From Phlyctochytrium arcticum (lineage: Eukaryota; Chytridiomycota; Chytridiomycetes; Chytridiales; Chytridiaceae): DNA of 64,000 nt. This document shows, piece by piece, positions 23,823-35,671 of this stretch. Each line of letters opens with the position of its first letter. The first letter of the stretch is position 1. The notes beneath the pieces are model-generated. The model did not search any database. It saw only the letters and a list, made by a program, of their open reading frames with translations, and was not told the DNA's origin. Location: positions 1,798,001 to 1,862,000 of the forward strand of contig JAHLKI010000001.1 in the NCBI GenBank assembly GCA_025602905.1, written 5' to 3'. The translations under genes were made by a program, and so were the position numbers.

Positions 23823-25220
23823 TCGCATCAGCCTGAGTTTCTCCGCAAGCGGTTGGGGCACAACTTGTTTGATGCCCTCGCCTCTGGTGGTCCGTCACCG
23901 CCAACTTCAAACTTCAACTTCCACCACATGTAGGCATTGTCGTTGAACTGGCTGACATTGTCAAAGGTTTGAGCGTGAAAGGTTTGAGTCTGTAAGAAAG
24001 CAAGAGGACTCTGGGAAGATGAGTATGTGATTTGACAAAAGTTGATCGCCGCATGAGGTCAATCAGCAGTGAGGAATCTGTCGGTACCCACCTTGGCCGG
24101 CATGCAGCGGCAAGGTGGTTACCCTTTTGGCCTGGATGCTGCCGAAAACGAGAGTCACTTGGACCCCGTTTCCTTGTCCCCCTGGGGCCGAGCGCAACCC
24201 GTCTTTTCTCCTGCATCTCCCTATAAAAGGCCCGTCTGCCGTCTGCCGTCCCTCCCTCGTTCAACTCCACATCCGCCCATCGACCTGCGCTCTACCCACC
24301 TTGTCCGCTCAAAGGGGCCATCCCCTGCCATGCCGCTGACCTCTTTTCTCTGAAACAATGTGAGTATTCGGAAAGCGCATATGACAGCGGTTCAACTAGA
24401 TACTAACTGTAGTTTCTTTCCTTTCAGATGCGTCACACTATATTCGAATTGCCTCGCTGGAGCTTCGGAACACAGCTGCCTCGTCGTAGGTGCCGGCCCG
24501 GATTTGCCGGGAGCCTTGACCTGCACCGGACCATGCCACACTGCGAACTTACGAGATGTCAAGTAGCCCTAAAAAGTGAACCTTCTGTACGGGGTTTGAT
24601 CGGTGTGTGCGGCCGTCTGGAATGCAGGGTGGGCGGTGCTATCCGCTGGTAGTATCGTCTGCATCAAGGCTCCCCAATGTCCCATATCACCCCCTCAAGA
24701 TTCAAGACCCTCGCCTGCCTTTTGGCAACCCCGACTTGGTGCAAGACAAAACGCGTAGCGTGGTGGGATGGGATAGGGGTGAGCCACGTTTGCGCAATCG
24801 TCCATCAGACGCATCAGGTTAGACTGGACAATGTGTTTACACATTGGAATCGGTTGTAGTTTAGATCGCAGCTTATTGTGATAATACTATGTACAGTGTC
24901 TAAGGGAGTTCTGAGTGGGAGTTGGCAATCATTATCATAAAAGAAATCATAAAGACGCTCAGGAGGTTTGCGCACTTGGATCGTCGTCTGTTGCTGTGGT
25001 TCTGTTCCTTTGGGTGGCAGAAGGGGTGGGTTTGAGCCTATAGATGTGCGAGACCGGAATATTTGATGAACGACAAACGAACGGCGAGATGCGTATATAA
25101 GCATCTCCAGCATTTTTCCAGTTTCTAAAACTAAACAATTTGTCGCTGTTCTCACACACTGGAGTTGGCGTACCACGAAATATGCAACCAGATGGTGCCA
25201 TGGGAGGACCTGCACCTTTA
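23823..25220. other. Non-coding or decayed region with a promoter-like block
   Basis: About 1.4 kb with no recognised gene. At 24222-24232 there is a TATA-type element (CTATAAAAGG) followed by a pyrimidine-rich leader and, at about 24359-24427, an apparent GTGAGT...TTTCAG intron ahead of an ATG (24428) that opens a 74-codon frame of no recognised family. Further fragments continue to about 24830. It may be a strong promoter left beside a deleted or decayed gene. Confidence 0.4.
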
Positions 25221-25430
25221 CTAATGTGACCACATGTTGGTCTGCCGCCGGTTCTCCCTCTCCCTCTGCTCCTGCTCTCGCTGCTTCTGGTCCTTTCGCC
25301 GCTTCAGCATGGCAAAGCAGCCCGACCCTGCCCGTCTTTCCAGCTCGGCCAGGTCGTCGCCCGTCGAATCGTACTTGATTTGCGTAGAGGGCCCGGTTTG
25401 AGGATATGTTGAGGAATGACTGGATCCCAT
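25221..25430 (-). CDS. Small hypothetical protein with possible N-myristoylation signal
   Basis: A 69-codon frame from ATG at 25430: MGSSHSSTYPQTGPSTQIKY, then an acidic patch and a C-terminal half very rich in Arg, Glu and Gln (KRRKDQKQREQEQ). Gly2 with Ser5/Ser6 fits an N-myristoylation context, an inference only. It is divergent from the dienelactone hydrolase gene 275 bp away. The stop follows a GTAAAG that could be a donor, so a further exon is possible. I do not recognise the family. Confidence 0.35.
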   Translation of the reverse strand: MGSSHSSTYPQTGPSTQIKYDSTGDDLAELERRAGSGCFAMLKRRKDQKQREQEQRERENRRQTNMWSH

Positions 25431-25489
25431 ACGTTGCTTGCTTTTGGGTTGTGAATACGTTGTTTCGAGTCGAAAGGTTTTCTGAGACT

Positions 25490-25503
25490 TTGTATATAAA
25501 GGA
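25490..25503 (+). promoter_or_regulatory. Possible TATA box for the dienelactone hydrolase gene
   Basis: The sequence TTTGTATATAAAGG lies about 210 bp before the chosen ATG at 25706, a plausible spacing if the leader is about 170-180 nt. Position and sequence only; no start site was mapped. Confidence 0.35.
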
Positions 25504-25705
25504 CTTTTACAATTGTGCCAAGTCGAGCTGTGTGTGTCTGGCGGAATTCTCAAGAATCTCGAACCGCTCTGCCATGGCGCAGTCGAAGACTCCGTCCGTC
25601 CAAGCCACGTATGTCACTTCATCACTGGCGATCTTGCGAAAAGAACGAACCCAGATCTCACTGCTGTACTGTATACTCGAAACCCACCGACGACTAATAA
25701 CAAAC

Positions 25706-26543
25706 ATGGCTAGTGCTGGACTGACCGATGCGTGCTGCAACACTCCTCCTGTTCAGGCTTCGTATACTCCTTTGGGACAAACAACAAATCTTGACGACAT
25801 GGCACTGTACACGGCTGCCCCGCCGTCAACCTCAGACACTGCCCTAATTATGATATACGATATTTTTGGCTTCCACCCCAATCTGTTTCAAGCTGCCGAT
25901 ATCCTCGCCAAATCAACGCAGGACCTCGCGCCCGCTCCCCATGTCATCGCCCCCGACTTTTATTTGGGTCATCCTTTCCCGGTCGAGTCAGTGGCCGACA
26001 GCGGCAAGTTGATGGCCTGGATCGGCGAGAAATCAAGCTACCCAGTTATTAAGCCAACCCTCATCCACACTATCGACCATCTCAAGTCCCGAGGCGTGAC
26101 AAAAGTCGCATTCTTGGGATTCTGTATGGAGGCCAAACTGGCCATTACGGCCGCCAAGGATCAGGATGTGAGAAACTTGGTTCAAGTAAAGGGGGTGGTG
26201 CAGATCCACCCTACGTTCCCTGCCGATGAGGACTATGCAGACCTCGGATGTCCCGTGGCAATCCTTCCTTCAAAGGATGAGGTGGATCTGATATGTGTCT
26301 TTGTCGATTCTGATCACATACCCACAGCAACAGCAACAGCAACCAAACTGACTGACAACATATGTTTAGATTCCATCATTTGAGGTGGCACATACGGATC
26401 ATGCAGAATCTGTACATCACCGCTTCGATGACATGTCGCATGGATTCTGCGCAGCACGAGGGGATTGGAGTGATCCCCTTGTCGCGCAACGAGCCACGGA
26501 GGCATTGAACATAGCTACGCAGTTTTTGCGCAACGTTTTGTGA
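25706..26543 (+). CDS. Dienelactone hydrolase-family protein
   Basis: Two exons, 25706-26281 and 26370-26543, about 249 aa. The alpha/beta hydrolase features are IYDIFGFHPNLFQAADILAK (strand and helix around the oxyanion region), KVAFLGFCMEAKLA with the nucleophile elbow GFCMEA (Cys in place of Ser, as in this family), an acidic residue loop near LPSKDE, and DDMSHGFCAARGDW carrying the catalytic His. Known members hydrolyse dienelactones or act as carboxymethylenebutenolidase-like enzymes with poorly defined cellular substrates. The start at 25706 (MASAGLTDACC) fits the family N-terminus; the frame stays open upstream to 25406, including an ATG at 25574, but that part looks non-coding. The intron donor is weak (GTGGAT), although the join is phase-consistent. 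Confidence 0.82.
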
Positions 26544-26750
26544 ATTGGACCATGGGTCCAGTAGTGTATTGTCGAAATGATAATGGGTTCAACGTAAGTG
26601 TTTTGCCAGAATAGAGACTACTTTTTAGAGATGTAGGCTTTTGCAGAATGAGTGGTAACCGATACTCTAATGTTGCAAGTACTTGATGTATATAAAAAAA
26701 AGAGACACAGAAGTCAAACGATTTATGATAAGGAAAACAATTCAGAACGT

Positions 26751-29700
26751 TTACTCAAAGTATTTGGGGATACCCTGCTCTACCGAGGCAGGCTTGACGA
26801 GTTTACCACCGAGCAACGCCTCAGAGACCAGCATCTTTTCTTCAAACGAGTGCTGCTTCTTCAGACCAGTTGCGGGGGCGGCCGAGATATCACGTCCAGC
26901 ATATCGGACCAGGCGGCCACCTCGGACAGATGTGCCTTTGCCGCCCTTGCGTCCATTCTCCAGACCACCGGCGACACGCTCAGCGTCCAGACGTTGTTGC
27001 CATTCTTGACCCTTTGTTTTGGAAGGAGTGGGTGATGATTGTGTGGTTGAAGGTACGGATGGGGAAGAAGCCGTAGCGGAACCGGATACGAATTGATTCC
27101 ATACACGAGAAAAGACAGAGCCGCCAGAGTCGTCAGGTGATGATAAGGGAGATTGCATGTACGTGTTTTCAGAAGAGGAAGTCGAGGAGGAAAAAGAAGA
27201 GGAAGAAGAAGCCTGATCAGTAACCAGAAATCAAGGAAGAAGAAAAGAGGAAATTGCTTAAACACAACAGGAGCAGTTGATTCGAGTCAAACAGCTCAAT
27301 CTCTTACCTTGCTGCTCTTGAACCATTCCGTGTTGCGAACAGATGTATCCAATCGGGGTTCGACAAACGTCCATGCACCAGAGTTGAAACTCTCTTCTTG
27401 ACACCAGACAATTTCTTCCAGACTGGCCCCGTAATGGTCAATGATGGTCTTGACCTCCCAGAATGGGAACGGTGTGATTTGCTCCAATCGGACAATGGCG
27501 ACATTCTGCAGGTTGTTCAAAGCACGGGCCTTGTTGAGAAGGTAGTACACTTGACCAGAACAGAAAATGACCGTCTTGATCTCATTTGGAGGAGCAAGCT
27601 TGAAAGTGTCCTCCGGAGAAGCACGCAGAGCATGTGGAAGACGGGGATCGGTGTTGTTGCCGGCCCAAACACCATTGTTGACGCCAGATGTACCGGCAAT
27701 GACAAGATCGGTGAAGGGACTTTCGTGGAGAACCTCAGGAATAACCCGTTGGAAGATGGTACCTTCAGCCATCTCTTCGATGTTGGATTTGGCAGCCGGG
27801 TGACGGAGAAGGGCTTTGGAGGCAAAGACGATGAGGGGTTTGCGGAACTCGCGGTGAACCTGGCGACGGAGAGCGTGGAAGTAGTTGGAGGGTACAGTAG
27901 GGTATACAACCTGCATATTGCAGTCTTGATGTTGTCGCGCATAGCTGCCCTTCTCGGTACCTTCTGGGTTGGGCATGTTGTAGGGATCCTCATCAACCAT
28001 TTGCAGAAACCGTTCCATGCGCGCCGATGAGTGCTCGGGTCCTTGTCCATCGTAACCATGAGGCAAAAGGAGGGTCAGTCCCGTGCGTTGCAACCATTTT
28101 TGTTCACCAGAAACAATGAACTGGTCGATAATACATTGGGCGTTGTTGACAAAGTCACCGAATTGAGCCTCCCAGCAAACCAGTTGATGAGGACTTGTCA
28201 TGGAGTAACCAAGCTCGAATCCCAAACAACCAAACTCGGACAATGAAGAATTGCAAACAGTGAACTGGTTTTGTGTTGAGACAAGTTCGCCAGCTACGAG
28301 GTTGTTCAGTGGAACATAAGTCTTCTCAGTCTTTTGGTCGTGAAGCAGGGCGTGACGCTGAGAGAATGTGCCACGCTCGACATCTTGTCCACTAAGACGC
28401 ACGTGCTTCCCTTCGGCAAGCAAGGTGCCAAAAGCAATTGATTCCGCAGTTGCCCAGTCAATGTTTGCTCCATCCTTGACGGCCTTCTCACGAGTCTTCA
28501 AAATTTTGCCCAAATTGCTGTGGACGTTAAAATCAGAGGGGTAAGTGGCAGCGGCGACACCGATGTAGCGGAGCAACTCCAAATCCACACCAGTCTTGTG
28601 GTGGGGCACGGTTTCAGCAGCCAATTCAGCAGGAGCCTTGAAACCGGACCAAGTACTTGACTGCCATTCCTTGGAGCTGGCTTGGTAGGACTTGCTGTCC
28701 TTGAAGTTCTCCTCGAGAATACCCATCACGCGCTTATCCATTTCATTAATTTCTTCTTTGGTAACAGATCCCTCGTCTAGTAACTGTTGGATGTACTTGT
28801 CCAAAGTAGGCTTCATCTTGGCAATGCGCTGGTACATGAGTGGTTGCGTGAAACTGGGCTGGTCGATCTCGTTGTGACCGTGACGACGGTAGCAGACAAT
28901 GTCAATGACAACATCCTTCTTCCAACGGGCACGCCATTCGGCAGCCAGGTCCAAAGCGTAAACAACCGCTTCAACATCGTCACCGTTGACGTGCAAAATA
29001 GGGGCATTCACAGTTTTGGCGACATCCGAACAGTAGGGAGTGGAGCGGGCGAAACGGGGGTCAGTAGTAAATCCAACTTGATTGTTGACAATGATGTGGA
29101 TTGTTCCTCCAGTTGTGTATGCAGGGAGATCGGCCATTCCAAGAGTCTCGTACACAACACCCTGAGCAGCGAATGCGGCATCACCGTGTAATAGCACAGC
29201 CATGGCCTTGGCTCGATCCTTCTCATCGTTCTGGTAAAACTGGATGGCACGAACCTTGCCTTCAACAACAGGGTTGACAGCTTCCAAATGCGATGGGTTG
29301 GCGGCTAGAGACAACGAGACCATGCGTCCCGATGGTGTGGGGCGAACATAGTTCATACCTAAGTGATATTTTACATCTCCAGATCCTTCAACTGTATCGT
29401 CCGCGCTATGGGAAAACTCAGCAAAGATAGATTCGTTCGGTTTGCGGACAACATTGGACAGGACATTCAGACGACCACGATGGGGCATGCCCATCACAAT
29501 GGAGTTGACGCCATAGTCAACGGATCGGTCAATCTGCCAGGAGATATGTATTAGAAGACGTCATTCGTGATTGCATCAGACTTTATAACTCACCATGGAC
29601 TTCATGCCAGGAATAAGAGACTCGCAACCTTCCAGACCGAATCGTTTTTCCGTAGGGAATTTTGTGGCAACGAAACGCTCGAAGTGATCGGACCACATCA

Positions 29701-30484
29701 ATCGATCGAGAATGACCATCTTCTGCTCTTTTGAGTACTGGTACTTGACGGGAACTTCGAAACGTCGACGAAGCCAGTCACATTGCTGTCGCTCGGGAAT
29801 GTGACCATACTCAATGCCGATGGGTCCACAATATGTGCTTTTCAGGCTCTCAATAATCTCTCGCAAAGTCAAGGTCTTTTGGCCCTCGGGGCCCAAGAAT
29901 GCTGGCAAGATGCCAGATCCCAAGTAAAACTTTCTATCCAGATCCGCATCGCTGAAACCATAGTGCTTATGGCTCAACTCGGGGGCGTGTTCCTCATCAG
30001 ATCCGGTAATTTCCAACGGATCAAGGTTGGCAAGGTGATGACCACGGATCTGATACGCTCGCACAAGAAGCTGAACTTTCATATGGTCCATAATTTCACC
30101 CGATGGGATCTTGTCCTCATGAGATAGCGCAGAGTCTCCGACGAAACCTCCAAGCTCGGCGGACGGGATGATATTTGGGGGTGCAACAAAAGCAGGCCTC
30201 TGCCCATTCTCGGCTAGATTACGAAAGTACACTTGCCAAGAGAGATGAACAGATTTTGGGTCCTTTTCCCAGGCGGTGTACATCTCCTCAACATATCCAC
30301 CAGAAGGCCCATTCAAAAAGTCCTCACTAGATGCTCTGCTGGGAACGCTGGTAGACAAGATGCGGGCGGGAGCCTTCAGAGTAGTAGATGGGAGAGAGGC
30401 GGTAGCAGCACGGCAACAACCGGTGCGGACGGTGGATCGCGCCACCGACCGTATTGATGCCTGGGCAAGCCTAGATTGTAACAT
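26751..30484 (-). CDS. KGD1: 2-oxoglutarate dehydrogenase E1 component, mitochondrial
   Basis: Three exons, 29594-30484, 27308-29533 and 26751-27212, about 1192 aa. The N-terminus from [17 protein letters not shown] is an Arg/Ser/Ala-rich presequence. [17 protein letters not shown] and [13 protein letters not shown] are the typical E1 N-terminal blocks. Thiamine diphosphate binding is seen in [27 protein letters not shown] and [13 protein letters not shown]; the C-terminal domain has [19 protein letters not shown] and finally [20 protein letters not shown]. It decarboxylates 2-oxoglutarate as part of the TCA-cycle complex in the matrix. Exon 3 adds about 100 Ser/Thr/Gly-rich residues just before the RYAGRD block, which is absent in the homologues I know (see findings). 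An upstream ATG at 30520 is in frame but gives a less convincing presequence. Confidence 0.95.
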
Positions 30485-31668
30485 GGCTAAAGGTAAAGTA
30501 TCATCAGTTTTCGACATCAAAAGAAATATGACCGTCTACGGACCTGCAGATGCCTTTGTTCAAGAAAACGGTGAAGCTACGCGATAATCCAGCGTAACGA
30601 TTGTTTGGGGGAAACCTAGAGTTTTGATGGCTCAGAGCAGAATGCGCGGCGTGTTCAAGTGAGGTGCAGCACAGAGGCCAGTTGAATATATTCGTTTAAG
30701 ATACGTGATTTATGCTGCTGATGAGATTCCTGGCAGGCAGCAGCTGCTTCTTGCGAAAGTCGCCCCACGAAGAGCAGCCGGCTAACGATCTCAGTGGCTG
30801 CGCCATTGTGTGTTGCCATGGTCGCTTCCGAAGCTGTCAGTGAAATCGCGGGAAATCGTCGGGGGAATCGTAAAAGACTTTCAGGAAAGGAAGATCGGGA
30901 TCTGTTTTTCAGCAGCGGTATGACCCTGGAGCCATACTGAACTCTGAACTCCGATGGGTTTCATTAGGAACGCTGGCATACCGCTTCGAGATTTACGCGG
31001 TGTTGCCCAGAGGACAACCTGGAGTTGCAGGCTTCAATGTGCTTTCCTACGTCGGGCACGAGCGAAGAAGATGCACCGGCATGAGATTGGTCTTTGAGAA
31101 TGGCGCGAATGAACAGTTTGCTGGATTCACTGAACCAGATACGTCTACCAGGGCACATATGTGTGTTGCCGAGCCCTGACTGGCTGAAAGGCTGAAAAGC
31201 GATGAAAGATGTCGGAGAAAGTTGCATCTCAGTGCCCATGCCCCCAAACGGGCATGCGTGATTCATGCCAAACAAATACCGTTGGATCCTTGACATTCAC
31301 ATGATCAATCGCGCCTGCGTACCCAGTACCTCAACACATACTAGGCAAGGCACCCATGTTCATGGAGTTTTAAATCATGTCTTCGTGGTACCAGGTATGC
31401 TTCTGATGCTGCAATGTCGGAGACGAGCCATTATTACTTCTACTCTTCTGATTTGCATGAGGTATTAAAATCATCATGTATAAGTTTGGCGGAAATGAGC
31501 GATACAACTTTAAGAGTGGGTAGATTCTGCATTATCGAATGTGTGAACCTGGAAGTGCATCTATATCTCAGGAAGCGTACAAAAGTTACTTCGCGGATCC
31601 ACTTCGCCCACTGGTGACACTTGTTAATTGACACACTTTTGACAGATCTCCGACAGCGATCAGTCAAA
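30485..31668. other. Divergent intergenic region between OGDH and acylaminoacyl peptidase
   Basis: About 1.2 kb between two divergent genes. The only notable content is a minus-strand 110-codon frame at 30964-31296 with a faint resemblance to a cytochrome P450 haem region (see findings). Confidence 0.5.
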
Positions 31669-34305
31669 ATGACCACTTCGAAAGCCGACGATAGCCTCAA
31701 GATTCAGGAACTGTTTCAAACAGTTGCCCTCCTTCCCTCCTTTTCCTCGGCCACCATCTTCCCGTCCTCAGATGCAGACTCTGCGCGTGTTGCAATTACC
31801 GCCAGTGTCCGTGATCTTGCCCGCAACACACGGACCAAAATCTCCACTGACCTGACTGTCTCTGGCGCTGGAAAGCACGTTATAGAAGGGTTCACAAACG
31901 AAGTTGCGGAAGGGGTGAACCTTGTCGCAACCATTGGAGATGGCAAGCGATGGGTTGTTCTAAAATCATCTGATGACAAGGAGAAGGGTGGCAAGAAACG
32001 ATTTGTGCAGGTGAGTTCTCATGGAAATGGCTTCGGGAATTAAAGCATGATGCTGATGCGGGCTCAAGGTTTGGCAAGCTGGTCGCATCTTGAAGAACAT
32101 TGAGGTTACCGAAGCCCATGGAGACTTTTTCGCTGACGGTGTGTTCCGGGACCCAATACGATGATGCATATGTTCTCATGTTCTCTTTCAGATACATTTG
32201 GTTCCATTTCGGTTTCTGGAGATGAAAAAACTGTGGTGTACATTGCAGAGAAAAAGACACCAGAAGACAAGGGACCCGCCAAATTCACCTTCAAACCCGA
32301 TTGGGGTGAAAAGCTGGTGAAGAAGGGCCCTAGCGTCATTGCGCTCTGCAACTTGGAGACTGAAAAAGTGTCTGTTGTTAAAGACCAGAAGGATCTTGTT
32401 CCCGGACAGGTAAGCATTTTCGGTCAATTTATTGTTACGAATTTTGACTCAGATTGCCCCTACTATAAGGTCGCGTTCGGTCCGAATGACAAGTCTCTGA
32501 TCTTTTGGGGTGTCAAGACTCATCCCCGTCAGTATGGAATCCTCTTTTGCCCCAATCGCGTGTATGCAGTGATGTACTCAAGTCTTCTGTGACTGCAAAA
32601 TTGTTGACTGCTTGAGTTCTGATAGGAGCGGCATTTACCAGACTGATCTGGAAGGAAATGATTTGAAGTTGCTCAGTGAAGGAGGTGAAGCTGCTCGATC
32701 TCCACGTCTTGACAGTAAGCGGGAGAAAGTGGTACGTAGGGGTGTCATCTTGTGTCGTCTGTCACGTTCATTGACGAGTTATCTAGTTTTATCTCTCTAA
32801 TGCTATTGGTGGGCCCCACTTTACATGCGCTAAATTACGGTCGTACACCTTCTCCGATCAAAAGCTGGCGACTATTGTTGACCAGGTCGCCAAGGCGAAC
32901 CAGGAAGAGTTCCCCGGACTCTTCACTGACCGGCTCCCCAACGACAGCGTCATTGGAGAAGGAAAAGAACAATGGATTATAACGCCGACTGCTTGGCGAA
33001 GTCGTCGCACTGTCATTGCCATTCACGCAACTAGTGGAAAAGTCATTGATTTAGCGGCTCCTTCTGGCCCTGGATCATGGTCTGTTCTGGGAGTCAAAGG
33101 AAAGTGGCTGGTTGCTGTCCGTAGTGAGCCTCATGTTCCCCATGAAGTGGTACGTCACTGTCAATCTCATCACATGTTGGAGAATCTTACGGATGGGGAC
33201 ATATTTTTCAGTACGTAGGATCTCTGAAATTGACCGCGGACAACGCTACGGTCACCTTGCATCTTGCTCACAAACCGTCTGGCGATCTACCCAAAGTACA
33301 ATGGAAAGTCAATGTTCACACGGCCCGTTCGGACATCCTCGAATCCGTTGTTCTTTCTCCGCCTTCCGACGGTCAAGCGTCCTCGCTCCTGCAAGGGCAG
33401 AAGCCTCCACTTTTGGTTTATCCTCATGGTGGACCGCACGCAAACTTCACAACCGAGTGGAGTGCATACAATTACTTTTTGGTGCGCTTGGGCGCTGTTT
33501 TGGCCATGGTCAACTACCGAGGAAGTACTGGGTATGGGAAGGACGGGATTGATAGCTTGATTGGAAATATCGGAGACTTGGATGTTGAAGATACGCATGT
33601 AAGTGGTTTGTGGTGACTTGCATTTCCTATTCGAAGTTGACAAAGAGTATCAGTTTGTTGCGGAAGAGCTACGGACATCAGGAGAGGTACGACTTACTTG
33701 TGGAAGGGTTTGTCCAGTGAATGCTAATTTTAATTCGTGCAGGTTGATCCCACTCGGGTTGCAGTTTGGGGTGGATCCCACGGAGGATTTGTCAGTGCAT
33801 TCCTTGTCGGCAGATATCCTACCTACTATAAAGCCTGCGTTCTCCGCAACCCTGTCATTGATGTCGGATCCAATCTGGCACAGTCCGACATTCCAGACTG
33901 GTCGTTAGCCGAGGCAGGAGTTCCGTACGATTTAAACCAACCCCCACTGATCACTCCCGATATTTACGCCAAACTCTGGGCCATGTCTCCCATGTCTCTC
34001 GCCCATGCCGTCAAGACGCCCTCTCTGGTGATGCTGGGCGAAAACGATCGCCGCGTACCATCGTATCAGGGTACCAACTGGTTCTACTACCTAAAAGGCC
34101 GAGGTGGAGTTGATGTTCGGTACGTGCCTTTTACGCGTTTCTCAAGTGAGTTTGGAATTTAATTCTTGTAACACCGTGCAGAGCCATGATGTTTCCTGAA
34201 AATGGCCACGCTTTGGACGGAGTGGAAGCTGAGAAGGCCGGAATGCAAGCTCTCGCAGAGTTTTTGATTGAGTTTCTGTCCCTGAAACCCCACGATGGAA
34301 ATTGA
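31669..34305 (+). CDS. APEH: Acylaminoacyl peptidase (prolyl oligopeptidase family S9)
   Basis: Ten exons: 31669-32010, 32069-32138, 32192-32409, 32470-32561, 32626-32731, 32787-33149, 33212-33598, 33654-33686, 33743-34119, 34182-34305; 703 aa, close to the human enzyme. The N-terminal half is a beta-propeller (ISVSGDEKTVVYIAEKK, VAFGPNDKSLIFWG, VFYLSNAIGGPHFTC). The hydrolase domain has PPLLVYPHGGPHANFT, VNYRGSTGYGKD, the nucleophile in VAVWGGSHGGF, the Asp in MLGENDRRVP and the His in PENGHALDG. It removes N-acylated amino acids from short blocked peptides in the cytosol. No targeting signal is visible. Exon 8 is only 33 nt. The exon 4 start uses AG directly before GTCGCG, fixed by frame and homology. 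Confidence 0.9.
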
Positions 34306-34472
34306 TAGTCATACTCAGATAATGGTAATTACAGTATAGAAGTAGGTACAGAATGAAGTACAGTAAGTAGTTACAGCTACAGAAAATGCTAATTGATTGA
34401 TATGTCTTTTTTACATCTAATTTCAAACTTTGTCCAAAAAACGATTCTACGAGAACGTCCAACTAAGGCTAC

Positions 34473-35297
34473 TTAAGGGATCTTAGGAAAGGCGCCGTTC
34501 AAGACGCCCTTTGCCAGGGTGTCAAGTTGGGTGAGGGAACTTTTGAGTTGATCGGGGCATGCCAATGAGAATGGCCCCACAGTCTTGTCAATTGATTGGC
34601 CGAAAACCCGAGTTGGTTTTGGTGCAAAATTGGCGTCAAACTCCATCACCAATGGCTTCGCTTGCCCACCAGTCTTTGGGGCCAGATTTAGGAAAGAGAT
34701 ATTGCAGGAATCAGATAGGAGCTGGAGGAACGGATCAGTTTGTCCGATGATGGAGGAAAATGTGGCATTATATCGGAGGTCCAAAGGAACTTTGATGGTG
34801 GTGTTTTGGCCTTTGGGGAAGTTGACATTGACCATGTTGACCTGCAACTTGAAGTTGTTTGTATCAATGTACTTTGGCGGGTTTGCCCCTGATCCGTCCT
34901 GTAAACGACCCAAAACGTTCAAATCGCCAATATCGATATCGAACCGGTTGACGTTGTTGTTGATCCAGACATCAATGCCCATTCCATACGAAAAAGCCAG
35001 ATTGCTGGATAAGACTGTCAAAGGATCAAAGGCTGTAGGAATGACTGGACCTGGTTTCCATTGGGAAGTGGGGGCGAGACGGTCAAATCCTTCAGCGGAT
35101 GCGGGTTGATAAGGATCGGAATGACCGTATTCCGGGACGTGGGGGAAAAAGTACCATATGAGGAAGCCCAGAAGACCGGCTAGAACAAGGAAGATAAATA
35201 GGAAAGTCCCGCAACAGGCCCGGCGGGAGTGGAAACAGCAGCAGACTCGACGCCGTTTGGAGGCATATACGGGTTCACCGCCGTACCCAGCTTGCAT
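34473..35297 (-). CDS. Single-span membrane protein with LEA-2-like domain
   Basis: A single exon; 274 aa from ATG at 35297 (MQAGYGGEPVY), or 298 aa if the in-frame ATG at 35369 is used. A short cytosolic N-terminus contains a basic, cysteine-rich patch (KRRRVCCCFHSRRACCG), suggestive of palmitoylation, directly before a hydrophobic span FLFIFLVLAGLLGFLIWYFF. The rest is extracytosolic with the LEA-2/Tag1-like beta sandwich pattern: LAFSYGMGIDVWINNNVNRF, DIDIGDLNVLG, FKLQVNMVNVNFPKGQNTTI and several NxS/T sequons. Similar fungal proteins are vacuolar or cell-surface proteins of uncertain function. The region 35370-35671 upstream holds no gene. Confidence 0.75.
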   Translation of the reverse strand: MQAGYGGEPVYASKRRRVCCCFHSRRACCGTFLFIFLVLAGLLGFLIWYFFPHVPEYGHSDPYQPASAEGFDRLAPTSQWKPGPVIPTAFDPLTVLSSNLAFSYGMGIDVWINNNVNRFDIDIGDLNVLGRLQDGSGANPPKYIDTNNFKLQVNMVNVNFPKGQNTTIKVPLDLRYNATFSSIIGQTDPFLQLLSDSCNISFLNLAPKTGGQAKPLVMEFDANFAPKPTRVFGQSIDKTVGPFSLACPDQLKSSLTQLDTLAKGVLNGAFPKIP

Positions 35298-35671
35298 GGT
35301 AAGGTTGTCGAGAGTGTAAAACTTGTTGAGAGTCGGAGTTGTCGAGGGATAGCACAGGAAGAGAGCCAATCGGTTTCCGTAGACTTTATATACACACGGC
35401 CGCTAGATCCTCTAAGTTATTGCTTTTTCTTTTGCTGAAGTTCAGCAGGGGTCGGCGGTCGGAGCGTCAAAAATCACCGCGCAGTGGCTGTGCACTTCGT
35501 CCGTGCGGTTTGTGCACCCACGCCGCAAGGGTTCAGAACGTCCCAACTTTCGCCCGCAACCAGTCAGAAACCGTCATTTTAGTCCTACATGATGGGCCGA
35601 CCAATAAGGATTATGTGAAAGGCTATAAAGACAGTCTACATAAATACATACGGCTAGTTGCAATTTCAAAC

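Noticed and set aside
24814..25233. 139-codon minus-strand frame downstream of the small hypothetical gene
   Set aside because: Could be a further exon of that gene, but joining it needs weak sites and the product resembles nothing; kept as unassigned DNA.
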